DNA from: Comamonadaceae bacterium
Lineage (GTDB): Bacteria; Pseudomonadota; Gammaproteobacteria; Burkholderiales; Burkholderiaceae_C
NCBI GenBank assembly: GCA_947375135.1
Contig: CANCER010000016.1
Span: forward strand, 1-64,000
Reading direction: 5' to 3'
Length of the DNA stretch: 64,000 bases
Shown: positions 17,380 to 27,281 of the stretch, in pieces
Layout of the letters: every line of letters starts with the position of its first letter
Position numbering within the stretch: position 1 is the first letter of the stretch
Position numbers and translations under genes: made by a program
The notes under the pieces: model-generated
Databases searched by the model: none
The model's input: only the letters and a program-made list of their open reading frames with translations
What the model was told of the DNA's origin: nothing

Positions 17380-17421
17380 GCCCACTCCATCAATGTGTAT
17401 GAAAAGTGAAAATCATACACA

Positions 17422-19044
<1,623 letters not shown>

Positions 19045-19133
19045 GGGCGGTCTTTCAAAGTCGGGCGGCGGTGGCTGAGCATAGGCGCAAGCCCGCCAGA
19101 AAGGGCGCCACTACGGTTGCAAATCCTGCCACA

Positions 19134-20339
19134 ATGAATGACCCCATGAATGCAGTCACTGCCACCCCCCTCACCGCCCTGAGCGCCCTACCCGGCTCGG
19201 TGACCGGGCGTGCCGAGACACCGGTGGCCTTTGTACAAGCGATTCTGGCCGCCTATGCCCGGCGCGGCATGAACCCGGCCACCATGCTGGAACAGGCACA
19301 AATTGCGCCAGTCATTCTGAAGAAAGCCGGTGGCCGCATCACCGCCCTGCAGTTTGAGATGGCCTCCGGCCTGGCCATGCGCGAACTGGACGACGAGGCC
19401 CTGGGGTGGTTTGAGCGACCGCTGCCCTGGGGCAGCTACGGCATGCTGGTCCGCGCCTCGCTGACTTCACCCACACTGGGCGTGGCGCTCAAGCGCTGGT
19501 GCCGCCACCACAACCTGCTCACCCAAAGCATTCAGCTGGAATTAACCGAGCAGGACGGCGTGGCGACCCTGACCTTACGCGAACAGACCCAGCCAGGAGC
19601 CTGGGCGGCGCAGCGTTCTGCGCAGGTAAAGGAGGAGCCCGCGCAGCGGGCGGGGGACACGGAGCAGAACGCCCCGCTGCCCAGCCTCCCGAGCGAGATG
19701 CAAGCTTCGCACGCGATGCACGCGTTGCGCGAGTTGCGCGAATTCTGCATCGTCTCCGTGCTGCGCAATGCGCTGGGCGTGGCCTGCTGGCTGAGCGACT
19801 CGCGCATAGCCCTGCGCCAGACCACCCTGCGCTATGCGCCGCCCGCCCACCGCAGCAGCTACGGCGTACTGTTCGACGGCCCGGTCCGCTTTGATGCAGA
19901 AACCAACAGCCTGCAATTTGACGCGCTGTACCTCACGCTACCGGTGCGGCGCGACGAGGCCGCCTTGCAGCGCATGCTGGAGCGCGCCCTGCTGCTGACC
20001 GTGCGCCCCTACCGGCGCGACCGCCTGCTGGTGGAAAAGACCCGCCAGTTGCTGCGACAGGACGCCTCCACCTTGCGCAGCGCCGATACGCTGGCGGAGC
20101 GCCTGAACCTGTCGGTGCGCAGCCTGCACCGCCAACTCAAAGACGAAGGCAGCAGCCTGCAAGCCATCAAGGACACGGTGCGGCGCGAACTGGCACTTGA
20201 GCTGCTGCTCAAAAGCCAACGCCCGCTCAAACAGATTGCCGAGCGGGTGGGGTTTACCAACGAGAAGAGCTTTTTGCGCGCCTTCAAGGGCTGGACCGGA
20301 CAGACGCCGGATGCGGTGCGGCAGGCGGGGGAGCGGTGA
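19134..20339 (+). CDS. AraC-family regulator with an in-frame palindromic insertion
   Basis: The protein has 401 residues from this ATG (a GTG at 19071 would add 21). An N-terminal Arabinose_bd-like domain (about 25-230: FVQAILAAYARRGMNP, LALSP-like SPTLGVALKRWCRHHNLL) precedes the double HTH (about 300-398: LRSADTLAERLNLSVRSLHRQLKDEG and LKQIAERVGFTNEKSFLRAFKGWTGQTPDAVR). It diverges from liuB and is a candidate activator of the leucine genes. Residues about 155-186 (AWAAQRSAQVKEEPAQRAGDTEQ) come from a 94-bp hairpin insertion, making the sensor domain longer than usual. The frame is kept, so function may survive. Confidence 0.88.
   Translation: MNDPMNAVTATPLTALSALPGSVTGRAETPVAFVQAILAAYARRGMNPATMLEQAQIAPVILKKAGGRITALQFEMASGLAMRELDDEALGWFERPLPWGSYGMLVRASLTSPTLGVALKRWCRHHNLLTQSIQLELTEQDGVATLTLREQTQPGAWAAQRSAQVKEEPAQRAGDTEQNAPLPSLPSEMQASHAMHALRELREFCIVSVLRNALGVACWLSDSRIALRQTTLRYAPPAHRSSYGVLFDGPVRFDAETNSLQFDALYLTLPVRRDEAALQRMLERALLLTVRPYRRDRLLVEKTRQLLRQDASTLRSADTLAERLNLSVRSLHRQLKDEGSSLQAIKDTVRRELALELLLKSQRPLKQIAERVGFTNEKSFLRAFKGWTGQTPDAVRQAGER
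19596..19689. repeat. Palindromic mini-insertion inside the AraC-type gene
   Basis: Arms of 25 bases at 19596-19620 and 19665-19689 are inverted copies matching at 21 of 25 positions (outer GGAG...CTGGGC, inner GCGTTCTG). They enclose 44 bases, which include a smaller CCCGC/GCGGG hairpin. The insertion keeps the reading frame and encodes about 31 residues of low-complexity, charged sequence absent from the usual family layout. Confidence 0.65.
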
Positions 20340-20590
20340 AGCCCGCACTGCACCCGGCCGTGGGGCTTTGGCTGAACGAACAAGCCGCCCAAACGCTGTA
20401 CCTGTCCAGTCTGACGGTGGCAGAGTGGCTGTTTGGCATTGGGGCACTCCCAACCGGCCAGCGTAAGGATATGGTGGCGCAGACCTTTGATGGTCTGATG
20501 GACTTGTTCAGGAATCGGGTGCTGCCATTCGACATGGATGCGGCTCGGAACTATGCCGAGTTGGCCGTTACAGCCCCTCAGCGGCGGCGA
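20336..20590 (+). pseudogene. VapC-type PIN-domain fragment
   Basis: The frame reads KPALHPAVGLWLNEQAAQTLYLSSLTVAEWLFGIGALPTGQRKDM and on to LPFDMDAARNYAELAVTA. This corresponds to the middle of a FitB/VapC-type PIN protein. The N-terminal LDTNVxSE segment with the first Asp is missing; the fragment begins exactly at the AraC stop codon (GTGA overlap). The C-terminal DGYIAAIA and last Asp are missing too, replaced after about 20580 by unrelated sequence. Without two of the catalytic acids it cannot be active. No antitoxin gene remains. Confidence 0.75.
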
Positions 20591-20961
20591 CCATCACTAC
20601 GTCCAAAAAAATTTCAAAAATGAACGGTAGGAACTGAGCGCCGCCAATCGCGGTTCAGCTGCGATTGCAGCCGTTGGCGGACAAGTCGAAAGCCGACCTG
20701 TTTTCTCCATAGCTGACTTTGCCGACGAGGGCCCCATTTCATCGGTTTCGATCGCCCAATCGAGAAAGCAGTCGTAAGTTGGCTCCATTCCACTTATCTG
20801 ATTGGAGGTCGGTGCGACAGCGCAGTCGTCGTTCGCGAACGGCTGGGTTCCAAAAGTTCCAACGGGGTGGTCGAGGTGGCCTGCGCTACAGGCGATTTCA
20901 CCCCCCACTCACTCGATCCGCTGCCCACCTGTGAAGGGGTACATGGAAGGCCCATGTTTTG
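20591..20961. other. Non-coding region with a short inverted repeat
   Basis: About 370 bp separate the VapC remnant from the tautomerase gene. An imperfect hairpin spans about 20642-20681 (CCGCCAA ... TTGGCGG with AATCGCG/CTGCGATT inside). A 103-codon minus frame (20597-20908) starts at GTG, has no domain and was not accepted. The composition is lower in GC than the metabolic genes around it, and the region may be an old insertion boundary. Confidence 0.5.
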
Positions 20962-21375
20962 CTAAGACGTTTGGTCCTGCCCTCTCTGCTGCACGATGGC
21001 CATCGCAAATTGGCCATGCCCCACCGACCAGTCCGAGTAGTCGTTTTCGTGCATGAAGATGAAGATGTCGCCTGTGTTGACATGGGCCCCGGCTTGCAGA
21101 TTGGCTGCAATGGCAGCGTAAAGTGCCTTCTTCATCGCGTCACTGCGCCCACGCCGCATGGTTATCTCGATGAGCACCAACTGGTCTGAACGCGCGATCC
21201 CGTTGAACCGACGGTCATAGTGGAAATTGTCCGGCTCATATTCCGTGATGAGGTTGAACAGTTCGTCGCTCGGCATGCCTATGGCATGCACCAGCGCCTG
21301 ATGGATGCCATCCACGATGGCTTTTTTAAAGTCGGATGTTGAACCTTTGGGTACGGCCGTACGAATAAATGGCAT
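20962..21375 (-). CDS. Tautomerase-superfamily protein
   Basis: The 137-residue product starts MPFIRTAVPKGSTSDFKKAIVDGIHQALVHAIGMP. The N-terminal Pro (after Met removal) is the catalytic base of 4-oxalocrotonate tautomerase-like enzymes. The length and the NFHYDRRFNGIARSDQLVLIEITMRRGRS region place it in the long tautomerase_3/cis-CaaD-like branch. It lies 112 bp downstream of the triple-RidA gene on the same strand, at the end of the glyoxylate operon. A role in handling enol or enamine intermediates (for example tartronate semialdehyde/hydroxypyruvate) is inference only. Confidence 0.85.
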   Translation of the reverse strand: MPFIRTAVPKGSTSDFKKAIVDGIHQALVHAIGMPSDELFNLITEYEPDNFHYDRRFNGIARSDQLVLIEITMRRGRSDAMKKALYAAIAANLQAGAHVNTGDIFIFMHENDYSDWSVGHGQFAMAIVQQRGQDQTS

Positions 21376-21487
21376 ATTGAATGGATTGAAGGAGTTGGTG
21401 CACCACGTGATGGTGATGCGCTGTTGAATGGCACTGCAACTTGGCTGACCCGATGTCGCACCACCGCGGACCAGCGTTCAGCAGGCA

Positions 21488-22732
21488 TCAAGCGTTTGGA
21501 GGCGTTCCAGCAGGGTTTGATACCACCGCATCGATTTGAATCAACGCACCTGCAGTCATTGCAGATACCCCGATGGTTCTCCGTGCCGGTATGCCGCCCG
21601 GAAAGAAGCGCAGATACATGTCGTCTACCGCTGCCATATCGTGGATGTTCTTCAATGCGATGTTTACTTTGACAACATCAGTCATTGCATGATGGACACT
21701 CTCCACAATGTCTTTGATATTCTGGAGGCACTGGCTGGCCTGCTCTCTTATACCTCCGGCCACTATTTCGTTCGTTGCCGGATCCAGGGGCAACTGGGCT
21801 GAAATATGGTTGTAATGAGAAAAAGCCACGCTGTGGGTGCCAGCTCCTTTGGGCGCATTGTCGGTATTGTTTGCTTTGATGACGATATGGCGTGCATCTT
21901 CGGGTGCTTGTGGGGGCGTGCCATCACCATGCGAAACCACGGCTTCAACCTGCACCGAAGCACCCTGTGGCAAAGCGGATACTGCAATAGCGGTCAGCGC
22001 GGGAACATAGCGTGGGAAGAGGTTTGCAAATACTTCTTTTGCAGCTTCAACACCCAAGGCATCTGTGGCAAAAATAGTAATCCGGACGATATCTTCCATC
22101 ACATGGTCGATGCTTTGCAAAATGGCCTTGATATTTTCAAAGCACTGTTTTGCCTGCTCTGCCGCACCACCCGCCACCAGTTCACCCGTTTTGGGATCAA
22201 TAGGCAACTGGGCTGAAATATTGTTGTAGTGCGAGAAAGCCACCGACTGGGAAGACACGGAGCTGGCTGGCGCATGGACCGTATTTCTGGCTACTTTGAT
22301 GAGATCCCCTGCCTGTGGTGCCCCGGGAATAGTGCCTTCGCCGTGCGATACCAGCGCCTCAATCTGCACCAAGGCACCCATGGGTAATGCGGCAACAGCA
22401 ACTGTCGTTCGTGCAGGAAAATAGCTGGAGAAGAAGCTTGTGAAAACTTCATCCACTGCATCCATATCCGATAGGTCCGTGACGAATAGGGTAAGCCGAA
22501 CCACATCGTCCATCGTGTGCTTGGTGTGTTCCACAATGGTCTTGATGTTTGCCAGGCACTGCCGGGCTTGCGCCACAATGCCGCCGGCAATCATTTCACC
22601 CGTTGTGGGATCCAGAGGCAGTTGCGCCGAAAGATTGTTGTAGTGGGAAAAGGCTACTGATTGAGAATAGGGGCCGATATTTTTGGGAGCATTCTCTGCG
22701 TTGCTTGCTGATACGGCGTTGTATTGATTCAT
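21488..22732 (-). CDS. Triple RidA (YjgF/YER057c/UK114) fusion protein
   Basis: The 414 residues contain three consecutive RidA-fold domains (about 1-130, 140-268 and 285-405), each with HYNxxSAQLP(L/I)DP and a closing (A/S)LPxGA.VQ(I/V)EA-like strand. RidA hydrolyses reactive enamines/imines such as 2-aminoacrylate, using an active-site Arg. Domain 1 keeps Tyr22 (GPYSQ), Arg108 (PAR) and Glu125. Domain 2 has Leu246 in place of the Arg and lacks the Tyr. Domain 3 keeps Arg384 but has Asp401 for Glu and lacks the Tyr. RidA is normally a trimer of single-domain chains, so this looks like a trimer made from one chain with one full site. It begins 35 bp after pyk. Confidence 0.92.
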   Translation of the reverse strand: MNQYNAVSASNAENAPKNIGPYSQSVAFSHYNNLSAQLPLDPTTGEMIAGGIVAQARQCLANIKTIVEHTKHTMDDVVRLTLFVTDLSDMDAVDEVFTSFFSSYFPARTTVAVAALPMGALVQIEALVSHGEGTIPGAPQAGDLIKVARNTVHAPASSVSSQSVAFSHYNNISAQLPIDPKTGELVAGGAAEQAKQCFENIKAILQSIDHVMEDIVRITIFATDALGVEAAKEVFANLFPRYVPALTAIAVSALPQGASVQVEAVVSHGDGTPPQAPEDARHIVIKANNTDNAPKGAGTHSVAFSHYNHISAQLPLDPATNEIVAGGIREQASQCLQNIKDIVESVHHAMTDVVKVNIALKNIHDMAAVDDMYLRFFPGGIPARRTIGVSAMTAGALIQIDAVVSNPAGTPPNA

Positions 22733-22767
22733 GCTTGTATTACGTTATGTGATTGCGACCCGAGGCA

Positions 22768-24192
22768 TCAGACGGTCGCGATGCGGATCAAATTGGTGGC
22801 GCCAGGCGTGCCGAAGGGCATTCCGGCAATGGCGACGATGAACTGACCTGACTGCGCAAATCGCTGCTGTTTCGCGACAGCGCTGGCCACCTCCGCCATC
22901 TCTTCTGCACTGAATACGTCCGGGACATGGACCGAGTGCACCCCCCAGACCAAGGCTAAGCGGCGTGCCGTTTCGATCCTGGGTGTCAGACTCAGGACGG
23001 GTGATTCGGGCCGCTCCCGCGCAGCGCGCAGACTGGTGTGGCCAGAGCTTGTGTAGCACACAATGGCAGCCGCTTGCAGCAGCGCCACGGCCCGGCGCAT
23101 CGCGCAACAAACGGCCTCTGTGACATCGCCTCCTGGGCGGGCCATGGTGTGGGATGCATTGATCAATTGCCGGTACAGGGGATCGCCCTCAACCTCTTCA
23201 ATGATCCGGTTCATCATCGTGACCGCCGCAAGGGGGTGCTTTCCCGATGCCGATTCGGCGGACAGCATGACGGCGTCCGCACCATCGTAAATGGCCGTGG
23301 CGACATCGGACGCTTCGGCACGCGTGGGAACCGGGCTATCGATCATGGACTCGAGCATCTGCGTGGCCACGATGACGGGCTTGCCCAAACGACGGCAGGC
23401 GCCCACTATGTGTTTTTGAATCGCCGGCACCCTCTCGGCCGGCATCTCCACGCCAAGATCGCCTCGCGCCACCATCACGCCATCGGACAGCGCAACAATC
23501 TCATCCAGACGATCGATGGCGGAGGGCTTCTCCAGTTTGGAGACGATCAGGGCGCGGTCACCGATCAAGGCGCGCGCCTCGGCTACGTCCTCGGGGCGCT
23601 GCACAAAGGACAGCGCAATCCAGTCGGCGCCGAGTTCCAAAGCCAAAGCCAGGTCGCGCCGGTCCTTGGGTGTGAGCGCCGTGATCGGCAGCACCACATC
23701 CGGCACATTCACGCCCTTGCGTTCCGAGAGCTTGCCGCCCACCAGCACCCGCGTCTGGGCAAAGTCGGGCCCGCACTGCTCTACCACCAGGCGCAGCTTT
23801 CCGTCATCCAGCAGCAACTGGGTGCCAGGCACCAACGCGGCAAAGATTTCCGGGTGCGGCATGCCGGCGCGCTGCACATTGCCCGGTGCGGGGTCCAGAT
23901 CCAGGCGGAAGCTTGCACCCTCCACCAGCTGCACCGGGCCGTCGGCAAAGGTGCCCACGCGCAGCTTGGGACCCTGCAGGTCGGCCAGGATGCCAATGGA
24001 GCGACCGGTCTCGGTTTCGAGTTCGCGCAGCATGGCAAAGCGCGCCCGGTGGTCGGCCGCACTGCCATGGCTGAAGTTGAGGCGGAACACATCCACCCCG
24101 GCGATAAAGAGGCTGCGCACCATCTCTCTGGAAGAACTGGCGGGGCCCAGGGTGGCCACGATTTTGGCGTTGCGGTTTCTGCGTAAGGTCAT
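22768..24192 (-). CDS. pyk: Pyruvate kinase
   Basis: The 474 residues show the N-terminal NAKIVATLGPASSSREM, FRLNFSHGSAADH, ADLQGPKLRVG and the B-domain. The active-site stretch SKLEKPSAIDRLDEIVALSDGVMVARGDLGVEMPAERVP follows, then VIVATQMLESMI and the C-terminal regulatory domain. It converts phosphoenolpyruvate and ADP to pyruvate and ATP. Placed after ttuD (4-bp overlap), it completes the glyoxylate-to-pyruvate route, like ttuE of tartrate clusters. A housekeeping copy may exist elsewhere. Confidence 0.95.
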   Translation of the reverse strand: MTLRRNRNAKIVATLGPASSSREMVRSLFIAGVDVFRLNFSHGSAADHRARFAMLRELETETGRSIGILADLQGPKLRVGTFADGPVQLVEGASFRLDLDPAPGNVQRAGMPHPEIFAALVPGTQLLLDDGKLRLVVEQCGPDFAQTRVLVGGKLSERKGVNVPDVVLPITALTPKDRRDLALALELGADWIALSFVQRPEDVAEARALIGDRALIVSKLEKPSAIDRLDEIVALSDGVMVARGDLGVEMPAERVPAIQKHIVGACRRLGKPVIVATQMLESMIDSPVPTRAEASDVATAIYDGADAVMLSAESASGKHPLAAVTMMNRIIEEVEGDPLYRQLINASHTMARPGGDVTEAVCCAMRRAVALLQAAAIVCYTSSGHTSLRAARERPESPVLSLTPRIETARRLALVWGVHSVHVPDVFSAEEMAEVASAVAKQQRFAQSGQFIVAIAGMPFGTPGATNLIRIATV

Positions 24193-25508
24193 TGGGATGG
24201 TGTTAGCGCGGCCTCGATCAGGAGGGCGCGAAAGTCGTTCACGTTGGTAAGGGTCGGCCCGGTGATTACCGAGTCACCAAGAGCTGAAAAAAAGCCGTGG
24301 CCGTTGTTGTTGGAAAGCTCGTCCTGCGGTTTCAAGCCCAGCGCCCAGGCGCGCGCCAGGGAGTCGGGCGCCAGGAGCGCGCCGGCAATTTCCTCCTGGC
24401 CGTCCACACCGTCGGTGTCACCGGCCAGGGCATGGATGCGCGGGTGGCCGTCCAGGGTCAGGCCCATGGACAGCAGGCATTCCACATTGCGTCCCCCGCG
24501 GCCCTGGCCGCGCAGGGTGACGGTGGTCTCGCCGCCGGACAGCAGCACACAGGGCGTCGTGAAGGGTTGGCCCCGGTTGGCCACCTGCAAGGCCATGCCG
24601 GCCAGTACCTTGCCCACATCGCGCGCCTCGCCTTCCAAGGAATCGCCCAGGATGTGTGCGGCACAACCCGCATCGCGTGCCACCTGCGCCGCCGCTTCCA
24701 GGGCCATTTGCGGCGTGGCAATCATGCGCACTTCGTTGCGCGCCAGGCGCGGATCGTCCGGCTTGATGGATTCGCCCTGGCCGCTGTGCAGCAGCTCCCA
24801 AGCCGCTGTGGGCAAGGCAATGCCGTAGCGCTGCACGATGGCCAGCGCATCGGCACAGGTAGTCGGGTCGCCCACCGTGGGGCCGGAGGCAATATTGATG
24901 GGGTCGTCACCCGGCACATCGGAGATCAGCAGCGTGTGCAGGCGCGCCGGGTAACAGGCAGCAGCCAGGCGCCCGCCCTTGATGGCCGACAGGTGGCGGC
25001 GCACACAGTTCATTTCGCTGATAGTTGCGCCCGATGCCAGCAAGGCGCGGTTGAGTTCCATCTTGTCGTGCAGGCCCAGGCCCGCGCCGGGCAGCGGCAG
25101 CAGGGCCGAGCCGCCGCCGGAAATCAGACACAGCACTAGATCGTCCTCCTGCAGGCCGGACACCAATTGCAGCATGCGCTCTGCTGCCGCCTGCCCGGCC
25201 GCGTCGGGCACCGGATGCGCCGCCTCCACGATCTCGATATGCGCACAGGGCACGGCATAGCCATAGCGGGTGACGACCAGTCCTTCAAGCTGATTCTTGT
25301 CGCCAGGCCAGTGGGCCTCCACGGCCTGCGCCATGGCAGCCGAGGCCTTGCCCGCGCCGATGACGATCAGCCGCCCCTTGGGCGCTGCGGGCAGGTGGGG
25401 CGGTATGCGCAGCGCGGGTTGCGCACTGGCAATGGCCGCATCGAACATGCGGCGCAGCAGCGCCTGCGCTGGCTGGGTGGGGGCGGCTTGGTTCATGGAA
25501 GTTGCCAT
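24189..25508 (-). CDS. ttuD: Glycerate 2-kinase / hydroxypyruvate reductase (TtuD, MOFRL family)
   Basis: This 439-residue protein has a DUF4147 N-domain (RLIVIGAGKASAAMAQAVE, CLISGGGSALLPLP, NCVRRHLSAIKGGRLA, LLISDVPGDDPINIASGPT) and a MOFRL C-domain (LLSGGETTVTLRGQGRGGRNVECLL, ALAGDTDGVDG, NNNGHGFFSAL). Family members are biochemically glycerate 2-kinases; TtuD was first named hydroxypyruvate reductase. Here it would phosphorylate glycerate to 2-phosphoglycerate. It sits 6 bp behind glxR and overlaps pyk by ATGA, so it is tightly coupled within the gcl operon. Confidence 0.93.
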   Translation of the reverse strand: MATSMNQAAPTQPAQALLRRMFDAAIASAQPALRIPPHLPAAPKGRLIVIGAGKASAAMAQAVEAHWPGDKNQLEGLVVTRYGYAVPCAHIEIVEAAHPVPDAAGQAAAERMLQLVSGLQEDDLVLCLISGGGSALLPLPGAGLGLHDKMELNRALLASGATISEMNCVRRHLSAIKGGRLAAACYPARLHTLLISDVPGDDPINIASGPTVGDPTTCADALAIVQRYGIALPTAAWELLHSGQGESIKPDDPRLARNEVRMIATPQMALEAAAQVARDAGCAAHILGDSLEGEARDVGKVLAGMALQVANRGQPFTTPCVLLSGGETTVTLRGQGRGGRNVECLLSMGLTLDGHPRIHALAGDTDGVDGQEEIAGALLAPDSLARAWALGLKPQDELSNNNGHGFFSALGDSVITGPTLTNVNDFRALLIEAALTPSQ

Positions 25509-25514
25509 GCCACC

Positions 25515-26417
25515 TCAGGCCGCCTGCTGCCCGATCTCGAAGTTGGCCAGCTTTTCCAAGGCGCGCACCATGGCCGAGTGGTCCCAGGCGGCGCCGCCAT
25601 GGGCCGCGCAGCTGTTGAACAACTCCTGCGCGTTGGCGGTATTGGGCAGGGACACACCCAGTGCGCGTGCGCTGCTGAGGGCCAGGTTCAAATCCTTCTG
25701 GTGCAGGGCGATGCGAAAGCCCGGGTCAAACGTGCGCTTGACCATGCGCTCGCCATGCACCTCCAGAATTTTGGAAGATGCAAAGCCACCCATCAGGGCC
25801 TGGCGCACGCGGGCCGGGTCGGCACCGGCCTTGGCCGCGAACAGCAGGGCCTCGGCCACGGCCTCAATGTTGAGGGCCACGATGATCTGGTTGGCCACCT
25901 TGGCGGTCTGGCCGTCGCCGTTGCCGCCCACCAGGGTGATGTTCTTGCCCATCAGCTCGAACACCGGCTTGACGCGCTCGAAAGTGGCGTCCGACCCGCC
26001 GACCATGATGGACAGCGTCGCGTTTTTTGCACCTACCTCACCGCCGGAGACCGGCGCGTCCAGGTAGTCGCAACCCAGCGCATTGATCTTCTTGGCAAAC
26101 AGCTTGGTCTCTATCGGCGAGATCGAGCTCATGTCCACCACCACCTTGCCGGCACTCAGGCCCGCGGCAATGCCGTCGGCGGAAAACAGGGCCTCGTTCA
26201 CATTGGGGGTATCGGGCACCATCAGGATGATGATGTCGGCACGCTCGGCCACACCGCGTGCGCTCAGGCACTTGGTGGCGCGGCTTTGGGCAATCGCGTC
26301 GGGCATCTTGCCGCGGGTGTAGACGAAGACATCGTGGCCAGCTGTAACCAGGTGGCCGGCCATGGGTGCGCCCATGATGCCAAGGCCAATAAAGCCGATC
26401 TTGAGAGAAGAAGTCAT
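25515..26417 (-). CDS. glxR: 2-hydroxy-3-oxopropionate (tartronate semialdehyde) reductase
   Basis: This 300-residue beta-hydroxyacid dehydrogenase has the NAD(P) motif KIGFIGLGIMGAPMAGHL, the substrate motif DAPVSGGEVGA, the catalytic Lys in GNGDGQTAKVANQIIVALN and the C-terminal HQKDLNLAL. It reduces tartronate semialdehyde to D-glycerate. The ATG at 26417 opens directly on the Rossmann motif; the 51 codons of open frame before it overlap the hyi end and were rejected. Part of gcl-hyi-glxR-ttuD-pyk. Confidence 0.95.
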   Translation of the reverse strand: MTSSLKIGFIGLGIMGAPMAGHLVTAGHDVFVYTRGKMPDAIAQSRATKCLSARGVAERADIIILMVPDTPNVNEALFSADGIAAGLSAGKVVVDMSSISPIETKLFAKKINALGCDYLDAPVSGGEVGAKNATLSIMVGGSDATFERVKPVFELMGKNITLVGGNGDGQTAKVANQIIVALNIEAVAEALLFAAKAGADPARVRQALMGGFASSKILEVHGERMVKRTFDPGFRIALHQKDLNLALSSARALGVSLPNTANAQELFNSCAAHGGAAWDHSAMVRALEKLANFEIGQQAA

Positions 26418-26460
26418 GGTGTTTTTCAAGTGGGATAGAACGGAGAAATTGAAAGAAGGT

Positions 26461-27243
26461 TCAGGCGGCTGCCAAACGCTGACGCCAGCCCAGGCCGGCT
26501 TCGGTCGTCGTTGCTGGCTTGTATTCGCAACCGATCCAGCCGGCATAGCCGATGCGATCCAGGTGCGCAAACAGGAACGGGTAATTGATCTCGCCCGTGC
26601 CCGGTTCGTTGCGTCCGGGGTTGTCTGCCAGTTGGATATGGCCTATGCGCTGTAGCTGCTTTTGCAGGGTGGCGGCCAGTTCGCCCTCCATGCGCTGCGC
26701 ATGGTAAATGTCGTATTGCACGTAGGCGTTGTCGGCACCCACGGCATCCAGAATGGCCAGAGCCTGGTCGGTGCGGCTCAGGTAGAAGCCGGGGATGTCA
26801 AAGGTGTTGATGGGCTCGATCAGCAGGCGCAGGCCCGCGGCCTTGAAGGCCGTGGCGGCGCGCGACAGATTGGCTACCAAGGTGTCGTGCAACGCCTGTG
26901 CAGCCACACCGGCAGGTGCCTTGCCGGCCAGGCAGTTGAGCTGGCCCACGCCCAGTGCCTGGGCATAGTCAATCGCCTGGGCAATGCCAGCGCGGAACTC
27001 TTCGGTGCGGGCGGGGTCGCAGGCGATGCCGCGTTCTCCGGCCTCCCAGTTGCCCGCGGGCAGGTTGTGCAGCACCAGCTGCAGGCCGTTGTCATCCAGG
27101 CGCTGACGGATTTCCTGCGCGGGGAAGGCGTAGGGAAACAGAAACTCGACGGCCTGGAAGTCGGCACGCGCGGCCGCTGCAAAACGGTCCAGAAAGGGCA
27201 GCTCGGTGAAGAGCATGCTCAGGTTGGCAGAAAATTTGGGCAT
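26461..27243 (-). CDS. hyi: Hydroxypyruvate isomerase
   Basis: This 260-residue TIM barrel matches the usual Hyi length (about 258). It has the family start PKFSANLSMLFTELPFLDRFAAAA, EFLFPYAFPAQEIRQRL, LLIEPINTFDIPGFYLSRTDQAL with the metal-binding Glu, YDIYHAQRMEGEL, and HIQLADNPGRNEPGTGEINY. It interconverts hydroxypyruvate and tartronate semialdehyde. The gene lies 38 bp behind gcl in the same operon, the standard order. Confidence 0.95.
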   Translation of the reverse strand: MPKFSANLSMLFTELPFLDRFAAAARADFQAVEFLFPYAFPAQEIRQRLDDNGLQLVLHNLPAGNWEAGERGIACDPARTEEFRAGIAQAIDYAQALGVGQLNCLAGKAPAGVAAQALHDTLVANLSRAATAFKAAGLRLLIEPINTFDIPGFYLSRTDQALAILDAVGADNAYVQYDIYHAQRMEGELAATLQKQLQRIGHIQLADNPGRNEPGTGEINYPFLFAHLDRIGYAGWIGCEYKPATTTEAGLGWRQRLAAA

Positions 27244-27281
27244 GGAGTTAGTCCTGATTTTTTGAATGAAAACTGCCTGCG

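Noticed and set aside
20597..20908. Minus-strand frame of 103 codons
   Set aside because: GTG start, no ribosome site, no domain, and it includes a non-coding inverted repeat.
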